From an uncultured Dongia sp. (GTDB lineage: Bacteria > Pseudomonadota > Alphaproteobacteria > Dongiales > Dongiaceae), in assembly GCF_936916975.1 (NCBI RefSeq), contig NZ_CAKZGO010000004.1, positions 372,001-436,000 of the forward strand: 64,000 nucleotides of DNA. The letters are read 5' to 3'. The number at the start of each line of letters is the position of its first letter. Position 1 is the first letter of the stretch. Shown here piece after piece: positions 42,451 through 51,405 of the stretch. Made by a program: the position numbers and the translations under genes. Under the pieces are notes generated by a model. It worked only from the letters and a program-made list of their open reading frames with translations, was not told the DNA's origin and made no database searches.

Positions 42451-42526
42451 GGACGGATATCCCCTCTGGTCGCATGTGTGGTGGCGATAGATCATCACGT
42501 GCCGGCGGCAGAAACCCTGCGCCGCC

Positions 42527-43297
42527 TCATTGCGCGGTGTTGCCGCCGTCGACCAGCAGGGTCGTGCCGGTGACGAAGCTGGCTTCATCGCTGGCGAGGA
42601 AGGCCACGGCCTGGGCGATTTCCGCGGGCTGGCCGACGCGGCCCATGGGGATGTTGGCGCCGTTCTTCTGCAGCCCCACGGCCGCGTCATCGCCACGATG
42701 CGCGATGCCACCCAGCAGCATCGGCGTTTCCACATCACCCGGGCAGACCGCGTTGACGCGGATGCCTTGGCGCGCATGGTCGAGCGCCATCGCCTTGGTC
42801 ATCATCACGACCGCACCCTTCGAGGTGCAATAGGCGAGCTCGCCCTTGCCCGCCACGAAGGCCCAGTCGGAGGCGATGTTGACGAGGACGCCGCCCTTCT
42901 CACCCGCATCGAACTGCGTCACCATCTGGCGAATCGCGGCGCGGCTGAAGCGGAAGACCGCGTCGACATTGACGCCCATCAGGCGCGCGAAATCATCGTC
43001 CGATGTTTCGAGGATGTTGCCGCGATGAATAACGCCGGCATTGTTGACCAGGATGTCGAGGCGGCCATGCTTGGCGACCGTGCGGGCGACCAGATCATCG
43101 GCCAGGCCCTTTTCCAAGACATCACCCGCAATGAAGGTGGCGTCGATTTTCTGCGCCAGCGCATCGCCCTGTGCCTGATTGCGGCCGGTGAGGATGAGCT
43201 TCGCCCCTTCCGCCGCAAAGCGTTCGGCGATGGCCAGGCCGATGCCCGATGTGGCCCCGGTCACCAGCGCTACCTTGCCGTCCAATCTGTTGCTCAT
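42527..43297 (-). CDS. Short-chain dehydrogenase/reductase
   Basis: 256 residues, TGATSGIGLAIAERF, NNAG, Ser in NIASDWAFVA, Y-C-T-S-K, ending LLVDGGNTAQ. Classical NAD(P)-dependent enzyme with unknown substrate. Likely in an operon with the hydrolase and VOC genes downstream. Confidence 0.95.
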   Translation of the reverse strand: MSNRLDGKVALVTGATSGIGLAIAERFAAEGAKLILTGRNQAQGDALAQKIDATFIAGDVLEKGLADDLVARTVAKHGRLDILVNNAGVIHRGNILETSDDDFARLMGVNVDAVFRFSRAAIRQMVTQFDAGEKGGVLVNIASDWAFVAGKGELAYCTSKGAVVMMTKAMALDHARQGIRVNAVCPGDVETPMLLGGIAHRGDDAAVGLQKNGANIPMGRVGQPAEIAQAVAFLASDEASFVTGTTLLVDGGNTAQ

Positions 43298-43454
43298 GAT
43301 GTATCGCCTTCACATTCCCTTGGTTGCGCGGCGATCCTAACGCAACTCTGCGCGCGTCGTCTCGGAAACATGCAAGAAGCCGCGCTCCTGGCTGAGCACG
43401 GCTTCCGCTGTCGCAATGATGATGTCGATCCGTTTAAGGTCGGCCCGGGGTCAG

Positions 43455-44231
43455 TTAGCCGGCAAAGCCATTCCCGCCCTTGGGACCCTTACTTTCCTTG
43501 CCGCCTTTGTCGCCCTGACCGCCCTGGCCACTGGCGTGATCCTTGTCGCCCTTGCCGGCATGGTCGTTGGTGTAGGTATCCTTCGTCGGCTCACCGAAGA
43601 ACAGGTCTTCGATCTTTTTGGCCAGGCTCGGTTCTTTTTTCTCCTTCTTCGCAAGGCCAAGGTCTTCAACCTCTTCCGCCAGCGCCGGTTTCTTTGCCGG
43701 CTCGCCGAACTCCAATTCTTCGATCTCCTCGGCGATGGCCGGCTCGTGCTTTTCCGGCGTGCCGAACTCCAGCTCCTCGATCTTCTCGGCGATGATGATA
43801 TCGCCGTCTTTCGGCTGCTTCTTCACCACAGGTGTTTTGTTGATGTCGATCTCGGCACCCGGCTGGTTGATGACGATCTTGTCGCCGGGCAGCTTCTTGC
43901 CTTTGCCGGTGCCGCCCGCGCTACCTTCTTCGCCGTCGTCCTCATCACCACCGTCGCCGCTGCCAGCCTCGGTGGCGGCTTCCTGCTCGGGCATGTCATC
44001 AGCCTCCTCGTTCGCGCCACCGGCCTTGTCCTGTCCGGCCATGGCAAGTGCTGCTTTCATTTGCGGCGACAGACCGCTGTGCGGGTCGCATTTGCCGGCG
44101 GCCGCCCGCTGCTGCAGGGCCTTGGCCGATGCCTGGCTGCAGGCGAGGCTGTCGGCACGCGCCTCAACCGGCGCCCAAGTGATCACCATCGCGCCGAGGG
44201 CGATGGCCGAAAGAAGATAGGTCTTGTTCAT
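43455..44231 (-). CDS. Exported acidic protein with fourfold short repeat
   Basis: 258 residues from ATG 44231, signal peptide (TYLLSAIALGAMVITWAPVEARA). A Cys-containing N-part (ADSLACSQASAKALQQRAAAGKC) leads to an acidic Gly/Asp/Glu-rich stretch (residues 75-110), then four imperfect units at about 147-164, 165-182, 183-201 and 202-218 around IAEKIEELEFGxP, and a Gly/Lys-rich end (GGQGDKGGKESKGPKGG). No known family. Possibly a metal-binding periplasmic or secreted protein. Confidence 0.7.
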   Translation of the reverse strand: MNKTYLLSAIALGAMVITWAPVEARADSLACSQASAKALQQRAAAGKCDPHSGLSPQMKAALAMAGQDKAGGANEEADDMPEQEAATEAGSGDGGDEDDGEEGSAGGTGKGKKLPGDKIVINQPGAEIDINKTPVVKKQPKDGDIIIAEKIEELEFGTPEKHEPAIAEEIEELEFGEPAKKPALAEEVEDLGLAKKEKKEPSLAKKIEDLFFGEPTKDTYTNDHAGKGDKDHASGQGGQGDKGGKESKGPKGGNGFAG

Positions 44232-44420
44232 GATCCGCTGTCTCACTCTTGGCATGGGGCCCGGCGTCATGCTGGGCCGATGCCGATTGGTGGAGCGAAA
44301 CGGGTATTCGGTTCAAATGGAATATCTCTTTATGGTCGAGATAGTATCGTTATTTTTCAAATACTTAAAATTCATGACAGCGTAATCATGTGATGAATTG
44401 TGCGCCGCATCACAAGCGCT

Positions 44421-45422
44421 TCAGCGCCGCCGAACGGACTCGCGGATGATGAGGTCCGGCTTCAACATGATCTGCTCGCGGGGCGACAGCGTCTGCTCGA
44501 CGCAGCGCTGGCGGATGAGGCGCAGCGCGTGCTGTGCAAAGAGGCGCACCGGCTGACGCGCGGTGGTAAGGCCGGGGCGAAAAGCGCCGGCCCAGGGAAA
44601 ATCGTCGATGCTGGCAACGGAGATATCATCGGGCGCCTGCAGGCCGCGATCGTGAATGGCGCGCATGACGCCGATCAGCATGTTGTTGTTGGCGACGAAG
44701 ATGGCGCTGGGGCGCTGCGGCAGATCGAGGAGGGCCATGCCTTGCGCATAGCCACCCGCTTCGCGGAAATCGCCGTGACGGATAAAATCGAGGCGCGGCG
44801 GCACGCCGGCTTCCGCCATGGCGCGCACGAAACCGGTGAGGCGCTGGTCGCTGGTATGATTGCCGCGCGGCCCCGCCACCATGGCGATCTCACGATGACC
44901 GAGGCCGAGGATATGCCGCGTGATGTCGGCACCGGCCGTGACGTTATCGAGAGTGATCGTGTCGAACGGCGTGTCAGTCCAGGCATTGTCGACGATCACC
45001 ATGGGCAGTTCCTGCGGCCAGGCGGCGAAGTTGTAATCGGCGCGCTCGCCGGCCGGACACAGGATGATGCCGTCGACCCGTTGCTGGCGCAGCAGGCCCA
45101 GCATGCGCGCTTCCGTCGCCACCTCGTAATTGCTGTCGGCAAGGATGGTGGCATAGCCGTCGGCCTTGGCCAGCAATTCGACATCGCGCACGAATTCGGT
45201 GAAGAACGGGTTGGTGATGTCCGGGATGACCAGGCCGATGAGATCGGTGGTGCCGGTGCGCAAGGAACGGGCGATGCCGTCCGGCTGGTAGCCGAGATCG
45301 GCGATGGCGCGTTCAACCCGCGCCTTCAGCTCGGGGCTGACGAAGCGCCGGCCGCTGACGCAGGCGGAGACGGTCGCCACCGAGACGGATGCTTCCACCG
45401 CCACATCGCGCATCGTTGCCAT
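44421..45422 (-). CDS. LacI-family transcriptional regulator
   Basis: 333 residues from ATG 45422 (MATMRDVAVEASVSVATVSACVSGRRFVSPELKARVERAI: HTH plus hinge). The periplasmic-binding-protein-like core has IGLVIPDITNPFFTEFVRDVE and GIILCPAGE. It lies 8 bases after the PhyH gene in the same direction and probably binds the palindrome at 46354-46369. Effector sugar or other ligand unknown. Confidence 0.94.
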   Translation of the reverse strand: MATMRDVAVEASVSVATVSACVSGRRFVSPELKARVERAIADLGYQPDGIARSLRTGTTDLIGLVIPDITNPFFTEFVRDVELLAKADGYATILADSNYEVATEARMLGLLRQQRVDGIILCPAGERADYNFAAWPQELPMVIVDNAWTDTPFDTITLDNVTAGADITRHILGLGHREIAMVAGPRGNHTSDQRLTGFVRAMAEAGVPPRLDFIRHGDFREAGGYAQGMALLDLPQRPSAIFVANNNMLIGVMRAIHDRGLQAPDDISVASIDDFPWAGAFRPGLTTARQPVRLFAQHALRLIRQRCVEQTLSPREQIMLKPDLIIRESVRRR

Positions 45423-45430
45423 GGGGACTG

Positions 45431-46309
45431 TCAGGCCCACCAATCTTTGCTGGCACCCGGTGCGCGTGCCGATTGCAGGATGGCGCCGGGGGCGATCGGT
45501 TCGATGTCGAGGAGATAGCGATGCACCTCGCTCATCCGGTCATAGGTCGCCGGCACGAGGTGTTCACGCTGCACCAGCTGCTGCGGCAGATCGCGGCGTG
45601 TATAGGTGAGGTGGAGCACGCGACGCCGCGCACCGGAATTGTTGCGCGTCCCGCTATGCCACATGGAGGAATTGCAGACGATGATCGAGCCGGCCGGCGC
45701 TTCCACCAATACCTCGCCCGGATAGGGTGCGCCGGCATCCGCGGGCACGCGCGCCTCGTCTTCTGCCGACAGAGGCTGCGGCGTCCAGTCGAAGCGGTTG
45801 ACGATCGAGCAGTTGAACGGCGCCCAGTGATGCGAGCCGGGGATGACGCGGGTCGGTCCATTGTCGAGGGTCATGTCGTCGAAGCAGACGATGACATTGA
45901 GCACCCACCAATCGCCCTCGAAATGCTTGGGCACGTCGACATGGAGGTCCTGGGCGCCCTTGCCCTTCAGCGGGTCGCGCAGATTGGCGCCATGCACCTT
46001 GATCTCGCCCAACAGATAGGCGGAGGCGGCGAGCACCGTCTTGATCTCGAGGCAGCGGTCGAAGGCGGTCGATTTGTTGAAGATGTTGGAGACGCGCGGC
46101 GCCCCTGGCTCGACATGGACCTCATGCCCGCCCTGGTCGCCCTCGGCGTCGGACAGCCTGTCGAAGGCTTCCCCCATCTCGCGGCATTCTGCGGGCGAGA
46201 AGATGTTCTTGCGCAGGAAAAAGCCCTGTTCGTCGAGCTGACGGCGCTCGCCATCGGTGAAATCGGCCCCGGTCACGCCCAGTTCGTGGAGGGCTCGTTT
46301 GGTGTACAT
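45431..46309 (-). CDS. Phytanoyl-CoA dioxygenase (PhyH) family protein
   Basis: 292 residues. Fe(II)/2-oxoglutarate oxygenase: H123-x-D125 in DLHVDVPKH and distal H218 in SSMWHSGT, with RNNSGARRRVLHL as the 2OG-binding Arg region. Substrate unknown; bacterial members hydroxylate diverse small molecules. Promoter-distal partner is the LacI gene, so the two form a regulated catabolic pair. Confidence 0.93.
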   Translation of the reverse strand: MYTKRALHELGVTGADFTDGERRQLDEQGFFLRKNIFSPAECREMGEAFDRLSDAEGDQGGHEVHVEPGAPRVSNIFNKSTAFDRCLEIKTVLAASAYLLGEIKVHGANLRDPLKGKGAQDLHVDVPKHFEGDWWVLNVIVCFDDMTLDNGPTRVIPGSHHWAPFNCSIVNRFDWTPQPLSAEDEARVPADAGAPYPGEVLVEAPAGSIIVCNSSMWHSGTRNNSGARRRVLHLTYTRRDLPQQLVQREHLVPATYDRMSEVHRYLLDIEPIAPGAILQSARAPGASKDWWA

Positions 46310-46353
46310 GGCGCTTCTCCCAAAATTGGCTGTTTTTCGCCGGATTTATAGTC

Positions 46354-46369
46354 AGCTAATCGATTAGCT
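46354..46369. promoter_or_regulatory. LacI-type palindromic operator
   Basis: AGCTAATCGATTAGCT is a perfect 16-base palindrome with a central CG pair, as LacI-family sites usually have, followed at once by a second AGCTAATCG half site (46366-46374). It lies 45-60 bases upstream of the PhyH start codon. Confidence 0.72.
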
Positions 46370-46542
46370 AATCGTTTCGCTGGAGTTCATCACAAGACAG
46401 GGTTTCTGGCAAGAGGCCGTGATCCGAGGCATGCAAGCGCGACAATCCCGCCCGCTTTATTGGTATGACGAATTAACTTCTCCCGAAATGCTGCACGTGC
46501 GAAGAATAACACCTGCCCAACCCAGCCCCGTGATGGTCCCAG

Positions 46543-47742
46543 ATGGCCCTGCCGCGTTCGATCCTCGCCCTTGCCGCCGGATGTTTCGGCATCGGCACCA
46601 CCGAATTCGTGGTCATGGGGCTGCTGCCCGACGTGGCGCGGGATCTCAATGTCGACATTCCCCAGGCCGGATTGCTGGTCACCGGCTATGCGGTCGGCGT
46701 CGTCATCGGCGCGCCGATCCTCGCCATCCTCACAGCACGGCTGCCGCGCAAGGGTGCGCTCCTGGGTCTCATGGGCGTCTTCATGCTGGGCAATCTGTTC
46801 TGCGCGCTTGCCCCCACTTATGAACTGATGCTGGCAGCCCGCGTCTTCACCGCCTTTGCGCATGCGGCCTTCATGGGCATCGGCGCGGTGGTGGCGGCCG
46901 ATCTCGCCCCGCCCCATCAGCGCGCCCAGGCGATGTCGCTCACCATGGCCGGCCTCACGGTTGCCAATGTGCTGGGTGTGCCCGGCGGGACGGCCTTCGG
47001 CCAGGCCTTCGGTTGGCGCTTCACCTTCGTCGCCGTCGCCATCATCGGTGCCATCGCCGCCATCGCGATCGCCTTCATGGTGCCGCGCATGCCGACCCTC
47101 AAAGCCAAATCGCTGCTGGGTGAGTTCGCGGTCCTCAAGAAGCCGCAAGTGGCGCTCGGCATGGGCATGAGCGCCCTGGCCGCCGCCAGCATGTTCTCCG
47201 TCTACACCTACATCACGCCGATCCTGACCGGCGTCACCGGCATCAGCGCCGCCTCGGTTACCTATGTGCTGGTGGTGTTCGGTGTCGGCCTCACTGTCGG
47301 CAACCTGCTGGGCGGTCGCTTGGCGGATTGGAAGCTGATGCCCTCGCTCAACGGCCTGTTCCTGGCGCTGGCCTGCCTCCTCGCCCTCTTCACCGTGACC
47401 GCCGGCAATCCGATCACGGCAATCGCCACCATGATCGTCTGGGGCGTCATCTCCTTCGCCGTCGTGGCGCCCCTGCAGATGCATGTGGTGAACGAGGCCA
47501 AGGGCGCGCCGAACATGGTCTCGGTCCTCAACCATGCCGGCTTCAACATCGGCTGCGCCTCGGGTGCCGCACTCGGCGGCCTGCCCATCGCCCATGGCTT
47601 CGGCCTCTCCACCATTCCCTGGGTCGGCGCCGGTGTGGCCTTCATCGCCTTCGCGGTCAGTCTCTTCTCACTCTATCTCGGCAAACGCCAGGGCCGTCAT
47701 GAGACGGTCTATCCGGACGTCGAATCCGTTCCGGCAGAGTAA
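46543..47742 (+). CDS. MFS transporter, sugar/arabinose efflux type
   Basis: 399 residues. FGIGTTEFVVMGLLPDVARDLNVDIPQAGLLVTGYAVGVVIGAPILAILTARLPRKGALLGLMGVF is a typical start of AraJ/YdhP-like efflux proteins, with twelve segments. Inner membrane; substrate unknown. No strong ribosome site before ATG 46543. Its 3' end overlaps the EamA gene by 34 bases, convergent. Confidence 0.93.
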   Translation: MALPRSILALAAGCFGIGTTEFVVMGLLPDVARDLNVDIPQAGLLVTGYAVGVVIGAPILAILTARLPRKGALLGLMGVFMLGNLFCALAPTYELMLAARVFTAFAHAAFMGIGAVVAADLAPPHQRAQAMSLTMAGLTVANVLGVPGGTAFGQAFGWRFTFVAVAIIGAIAAIAIAFMVPRMPTLKAKSLLGEFAVLKKPQVALGMGMSALAAASMFSVYTYITPILTGVTGISAASVTYVLVVFGVGLTVGNLLGGRLADWKLMPSLNGLFLALACLLALFTVTAGNPITAIATMIVWGVISFAVVAPLQMHVVNEAKGAPNMVSVLNHAGFNIGCASGAALGGLPIAHGFGLSTIPWVGAGVAFIAFAVSLFSLYLGKRQGRHETVYPDVESVPAE

Positions 47743-48623
47743 ACCTTTGCCGGCCGCTTCGCGGTCACGGCGAGCCAGATCCCCGCAAACACCGTCACCA
47801 ATCCCACCACGAGATTCCAGCGGATCGCCTCGCCCAGCAAGGCTGCGCCGAACAGCGAGGCCGTGATCGGGTTGACCGTGACCGAGATCGCGACCCGCGT
47901 CGGCGAGGCGCGGCCGAGCGCAAAGGCCCAGAGGAAGAAGGTCACGGCGCCGCCGAACACGCCGAGATAAGCGACCGCCGACCATTGCGGCAGGTCGAAC
48001 GCGGCCAGCGGCGCCAAGCCATCGCGCAAAACCGCCACGACGATGAGGCAGAGCGCACCCACCCCCATGCCGGCGGTGGCAAACGGAATCGGCCCCGAGC
48101 GGCGGATGAACGGCCGCGACCAGACATTGTAGAGCGCCATGCAAAGTGCTGCGCCAATCATCAGCAGATCGCCACGCCAAGCGCCTGCCGGCACGGTGGC
48201 AAGGCCGGACAGCAAAGCCATTGCCACGCCCGACATGGCGATGAGGACGCCCAAGGTCTTGCGGAAGGTGAGCTGCTCGACGCCCAGCAAGGCACCGACC
48301 AGCAAGGTGAGGAGCGGCAAGGTCGACAAGGCGAGCGCACCGCGCGCCGCGGTCGTGTAAATCAGCGAGGCGTTGAACAGGATCGGGAACAGCGCAAAGA
48401 ACAGCAGCCCCAGCGACGCGACACCCGGCCAATCCCGCCGCCCCGGCCATGTCGCCCGCTGCAACAAGGCGATCGGCAGCAACAGGACAAAACCGATGCC
48501 AAAGCGCAGCGCACCCAGGGTCAGCGGATCGATCACACCCATCACATAGCGCGTCGCCACCACCGCCGTGCCGCCGATCCCGCTCGACAACACCGCCGCC
48601 ATCACGCCCCAGATCTCGCCCAT
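47709..48623 (-). CDS. EamA/DMT-family transporter
   Basis: 304 residues from ATG 48623 (GGAGAG before it). Ten hydrophobic segments with two EamA repeats, for example VLIAMSGVAMALLSG and SPTRVAISVTVNPITASLFGAALLGE. Inner-membrane exporter. Last 34 bases overlap the MFS gene. Confidence 0.9.
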   Translation of the reverse strand: MGEIWGVMAAVLSSGIGGTAVVATRYVMGVIDPLTLGALRFGIGFVLLLPIALLQRATWPGRRDWPGVASLGLLFFALFPILFNASLIYTTAARGALALSTLPLLTLLVGALLGVEQLTFRKTLGVLIAMSGVAMALLSGLATVPAGAWRGDLLMIGAALCMALYNVWSRPFIRRSGPIPFATAGMGVGALCLIVVAVLRDGLAPLAAFDLPQWSAVAYLGVFGGAVTFFLWAFALGRASPTRVAISVTVNPITASLFGAALLGEAIRWNLVVGLVTVFAGIWLAVTAKRPAKVYSAGTDSTSG

Positions 48624-48811
48624 GCTCGCTCTCCGCGGTGCTGAGGGGGGAGAGAGTAGCGGCATCTATTGCGGCCAAGACACGCAATGGCGTCATGGGC
48701 GTCGGCTTGGGGCGCGATGCTCGCCCAAGCGATTGCTTGCCACAAATATAAATTGCCCAGGCAATGGAGCTCAACTAAGTTGCGAACGCCTCATTCTCAG
48801 GAGTTGCCTCA

Positions 48812-49141
48812 ATGTTGCGAACCTTCTTGATTCTGCCGCTGATCTTTCTGATGGGCTGCACCGTCGGCCAGGAGCGGAAGCCGGTTGGCACACTGAAAAT
48901 AACGCAAGAGGTCTGGGACAATTATGAGATCTATCTTCATGATCTTGGCACGAGAGATTTAGGCGCCTACGCCGTCTCGCTGGATGGTGAGAAGTACTAT
49001 GTCGTTTGGTGCGATGGCACGAGTTGCGGTGGTCCCGGCTATCGTCGAGAAGCGATCAAGGGCTGCGAGCGGAATGGAAGGCAGTGCGTCCTCTTTGCCT
49101 ATCGAGACGAGATACTTGTCGAATATGAGATCTCTAAGTAA
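48812..49141 (+). CDS. Small lipoprotein, unknown function
   Basis: 109 residues with lipobox FLMGCTVG and an AGGAG site. The mature part (TLKITQEVWDNYEIYLHDLG, KYYVVWCDGTSC, GGPGYRREAIKGCERNG) has four Cys and is not recognised. Slightly AT-richer than its neighbours. Confidence 0.72.
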   Translation: MLRTFLILPLIFLMGCTVGQERKPVGTLKITQEVWDNYEIYLHDLGTRDLGAYAVSLDGEKYYVVWCDGTSCGGPGYRREAIKGCERNGRQCVLFAYRDEILVEYEISK

Positions 49142-49361
49142 GCCGCAGTGGCGCCTCAGACCAGGTATCCGTCCCATCGATACCTCGTGGCCGATGAGAG
49201 ACTCGTGCTCCGTCACAGATAATTTTAGCATCCCGTCCGATACATGCCGCTGCATGGAATTTGCCCTGATTTCGCAGAAGCTGTTGGTCTTGGGCGTCGA
49301 TGTGAAAAGGCGGTTAGCCGCCACTTAGTAGCCAACGCGTATGACTTAGAACCCGACGCCC

Positions 49362-50663
49362 CTAAAACCGATTGATCGGCCCGCCGTGATAGCGCATCAG
49401 CCCGGCGCAGATGTCGCGGACCAGGCCGTGTTTGTGCGGGCCGTGATCGGGATAGCGGGCCATGTTGTCGCCGTTGTGCTGGAAGACCAGGCCGCCTTTG
49501 CCGTCATCGGTCGGATACTGCCACAGCCAGTCGGCGGGCTTGGGGTCTTCGGCGGCGCCGATGTCGGTGAGCCACAGCGCACCTGCCGGCATGTCCGACC
49601 AGCCGCGGGCGTATTGGCCGAAGATGCCCTGCCAGCCGTCAAAATCCTCATCCATGTTGCGGAAGAAACCCAGCGGGTCGTTGCGGATGCGCGCCTTGAT
49701 GTTGGTGAAGGGGCGCGGCGGCACGGCCTGGAAGGAACTGAGGAACGGCAGCCATTGCAGCGCCGGTTCCGAGCAGATGACCATGTGGCCGCCGCGTTTC
49801 AGGAAATCCAGCAGCAAGGGCTGCAGCTTGCGGAGATGGAACTGGTCGTGGATATGCGGGATGTAGAGGATGTCGGTTGCGGCGAGATCATCGGCACCGA
49901 GGTGATATTGCGGACAGAATTTGAGCTGGCCGCCGACTTCGGCGAGTGACTCCGCCAGCCCCTCCGGCGCCCATTCCATCGAGTTCTCGAAACATTGCAG
50001 ATAGGTCGCGGTAAAGGTCGTTCGCGCCCGCGTGATGCCCACTTCGCGGTTGAGCCAGGGATAGAAGGCCCGCAGGAAACGCTGGCAGGCCGGCATGAAC
50101 CGCTCGCCATTATGGACATGCGGATCGAGCGTGCTGACCAGCAGCCGCCCACCGCCTTCGAGCTTGGGGAAATCGAGCAGCAGGGAGCCGCTGTCATCGT
50201 CGATGTTGAGCGCACTGTGGCCCAAGGCGTGCAGCTTGAAGGCGCCGAACCAGTGCCAGCTCATGTCCGCGACCGGGATCACATCGTTCAAGGGATGGCG
50301 CGGTGTCGGCGCGTGGATTTCGAGCGTCGGGTTGGGCTTGGTCCACCATAGCCAATCCCGGGTGTTGATCGGCTGCCAGTCGAGGTCGACCACATCGATC
50401 CATTCGTGCAGGCCAACGCAATGAAAGACGATGAGGAACCCGCCACCGCGCACATAGGCGTTGAGCTGGTCGGCATAGCGCCGGATGCTGGCGCTGTCCG
50501 CGCCATCGGGAATGACCACCGCGGCGTATTGGGAAAGATCGTAGGTCTCCAGCTCGCGCAGATAGATCATGTCGTCGAGCTGGTGCGCGAAATCATGGAA
50601 GCTGGTCAGCTGGCTGGCGCAGCCCCAGGTGATATAGGCGATCTTTTTCTGGGCGTCGGTCAT
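49362..50663 (-). CDS. Glutamine-amidotransferase-like protein of ABC uptake operon
   Basis: 433 residues from ATG 50663, four bases after the ABC ATPase stop. The first 170 residues (KKIAYITWGCASQLTSFHDFAHQL, ETYDLSQYAAVVIPDGADSASI, YVRGGGFLIVFHCVGLHEW) resemble class I amidotransferase-like/ThuA flavodoxin-type folds. A second, similar module follows (LAATDILYIPHIHD, LKRGGHMVICSEPALQ). No signal peptide, so cytosolic. No nucleophile motif of a true amidotransferase is clear. Its place as last gene of an iron-type ABC operon hints at processing of the imported compound; inference. Confidence 0.7.
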   Translation of the reverse strand: MTDAQKKIAYITWGCASQLTSFHDFAHQLDDMIYLRELETYDLSQYAAVVIPDGADSASIRRYADQLNAYVRGGGFLIVFHCVGLHEWIDVVDLDWQPINTRDWLWWTKPNPTLEIHAPTPRHPLNDVIPVADMSWHWFGAFKLHALGHSALNIDDDSGSLLLDFPKLEGGGRLLVSTLDPHVHNGERFMPACQRFLRAFYPWLNREVGITRARTTFTATYLQCFENSMEWAPEGLAESLAEVGGQLKFCPQYHLGADDLAATDILYIPHIHDQFHLRKLQPLLLDFLKRGGHMVICSEPALQWLPFLSSFQAVPPRPFTNIKARIRNDPLGFFRNMDEDFDGWQGIFGQYARGWSDMPAGALWLTDIGAAEDPKPADWLWQYPTDDGKGGLVFQHNGDNMARYPDHGPHKHGLVRDICAGLMRYHGGPINRF

Positions 50664-50667
50664 TTGC

Positions 50668-51405
50668 TCATCGCTCAAAGGAAGGGGCGAAGGTGAATTT
50701 GCCGCCGGGCGCGAAGGCTGCCTTGGCGATGGGGACGTCATAGAGGGTGGTGAGATTCTCGGCGGTGAGCACGTCCTCGACCGCGCCGAACTCATAGCGT
50801 TGGCGGTCGCGCATCAGCAGGACATGGCTCGCCACCTCCAGCCCGTGCTGCGGGGCATGGGTCGAGAACAGGATGGTGAGGCCCATACTGGCGTTGAGCT
50901 CGCGCAGCGTGTCGATGACGATCGACTGGTTCTTGTAGTCGAGCGCCGAACAGGGCTCATCCAGGATCAGGATCTCGCATTCCGAGGAGAGCGCCTGGGC
51001 GATCATCACCAGCTGGCGCTGGCCGCCGCTGAGTTCATTGAAGGCGCGGTCCTTGAGGTGACCGACCTTCATCAACTTCAGATATTTCGACGCGATCCCA
51101 TAATCCTGCGCGCGTGGTGCGCCGAACAGGGGGATATGCCGGGCGCGACCCATCAGCACGATGTCGAGCACCGAGAAGGCGAAGGCGGATTGAAACAGCT
51201 GCGGCACATAGCCGATGCGGCCGCGCGCCGTCACGGTGCCGGCGCTGGGCTTGCAAAGCCCGACCAGACAATTCAGCAAGGTGGTCTTGCCGACACCATT
51301 GGCGCCGAGGATGGCCAGCACGCTGCCCGGTGCGACCTGCAGGCTGTAATCCGCCAGGATCGGTTTATCCGACAGGCTGACGCTGAGGTTCTGGATATCA
51401 ATCAT
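50668..51405 (-). CDS. ABC transporter ATPase, FecE/iron-siderophore type
   Basis: 245 residues from ATG 51405, overlapping the permease stop by 8 bases. Walker A LGANGVGKTT, signature LSGGQRQLVMIAQAL, Walker B EILILDEPCSALD, and H-loop FSTHAPQHG. Energises the FecCD-type permease next to it for uptake of iron chelate, cobalamin or heme-like cargo. Confidence 0.95.
   Translation of the reverse strand: MIDIQNLSVSLSDKPILADYSLQVAPGSVLAILGANGVGKTTLLNCLVGLCKPSAGTVTARGRIGYVPQLFQSAFAFSVLDIVLMGRARHIPLFGAPRAQDYGIASKYLKLMKVGHLKDRAFNELSGGQRQLVMIAQALSSECEILILDEPCSALDYKNQSIVIDTLRELNASMGLTILFSTHAPQHGLEVASHVLLMRDRQRYEFGAVEDVLTAENLTTLYDVPIAKAAFAPGGKFTFAPSFER

Noticed and set aside
48959-49324. Minus-strand open frame of 121 codons
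   Set aside because: It is antisense to the lipoprotein gene at 48812 and runs into the following gap; no ribosome site, no domain, and poor third-position bias.
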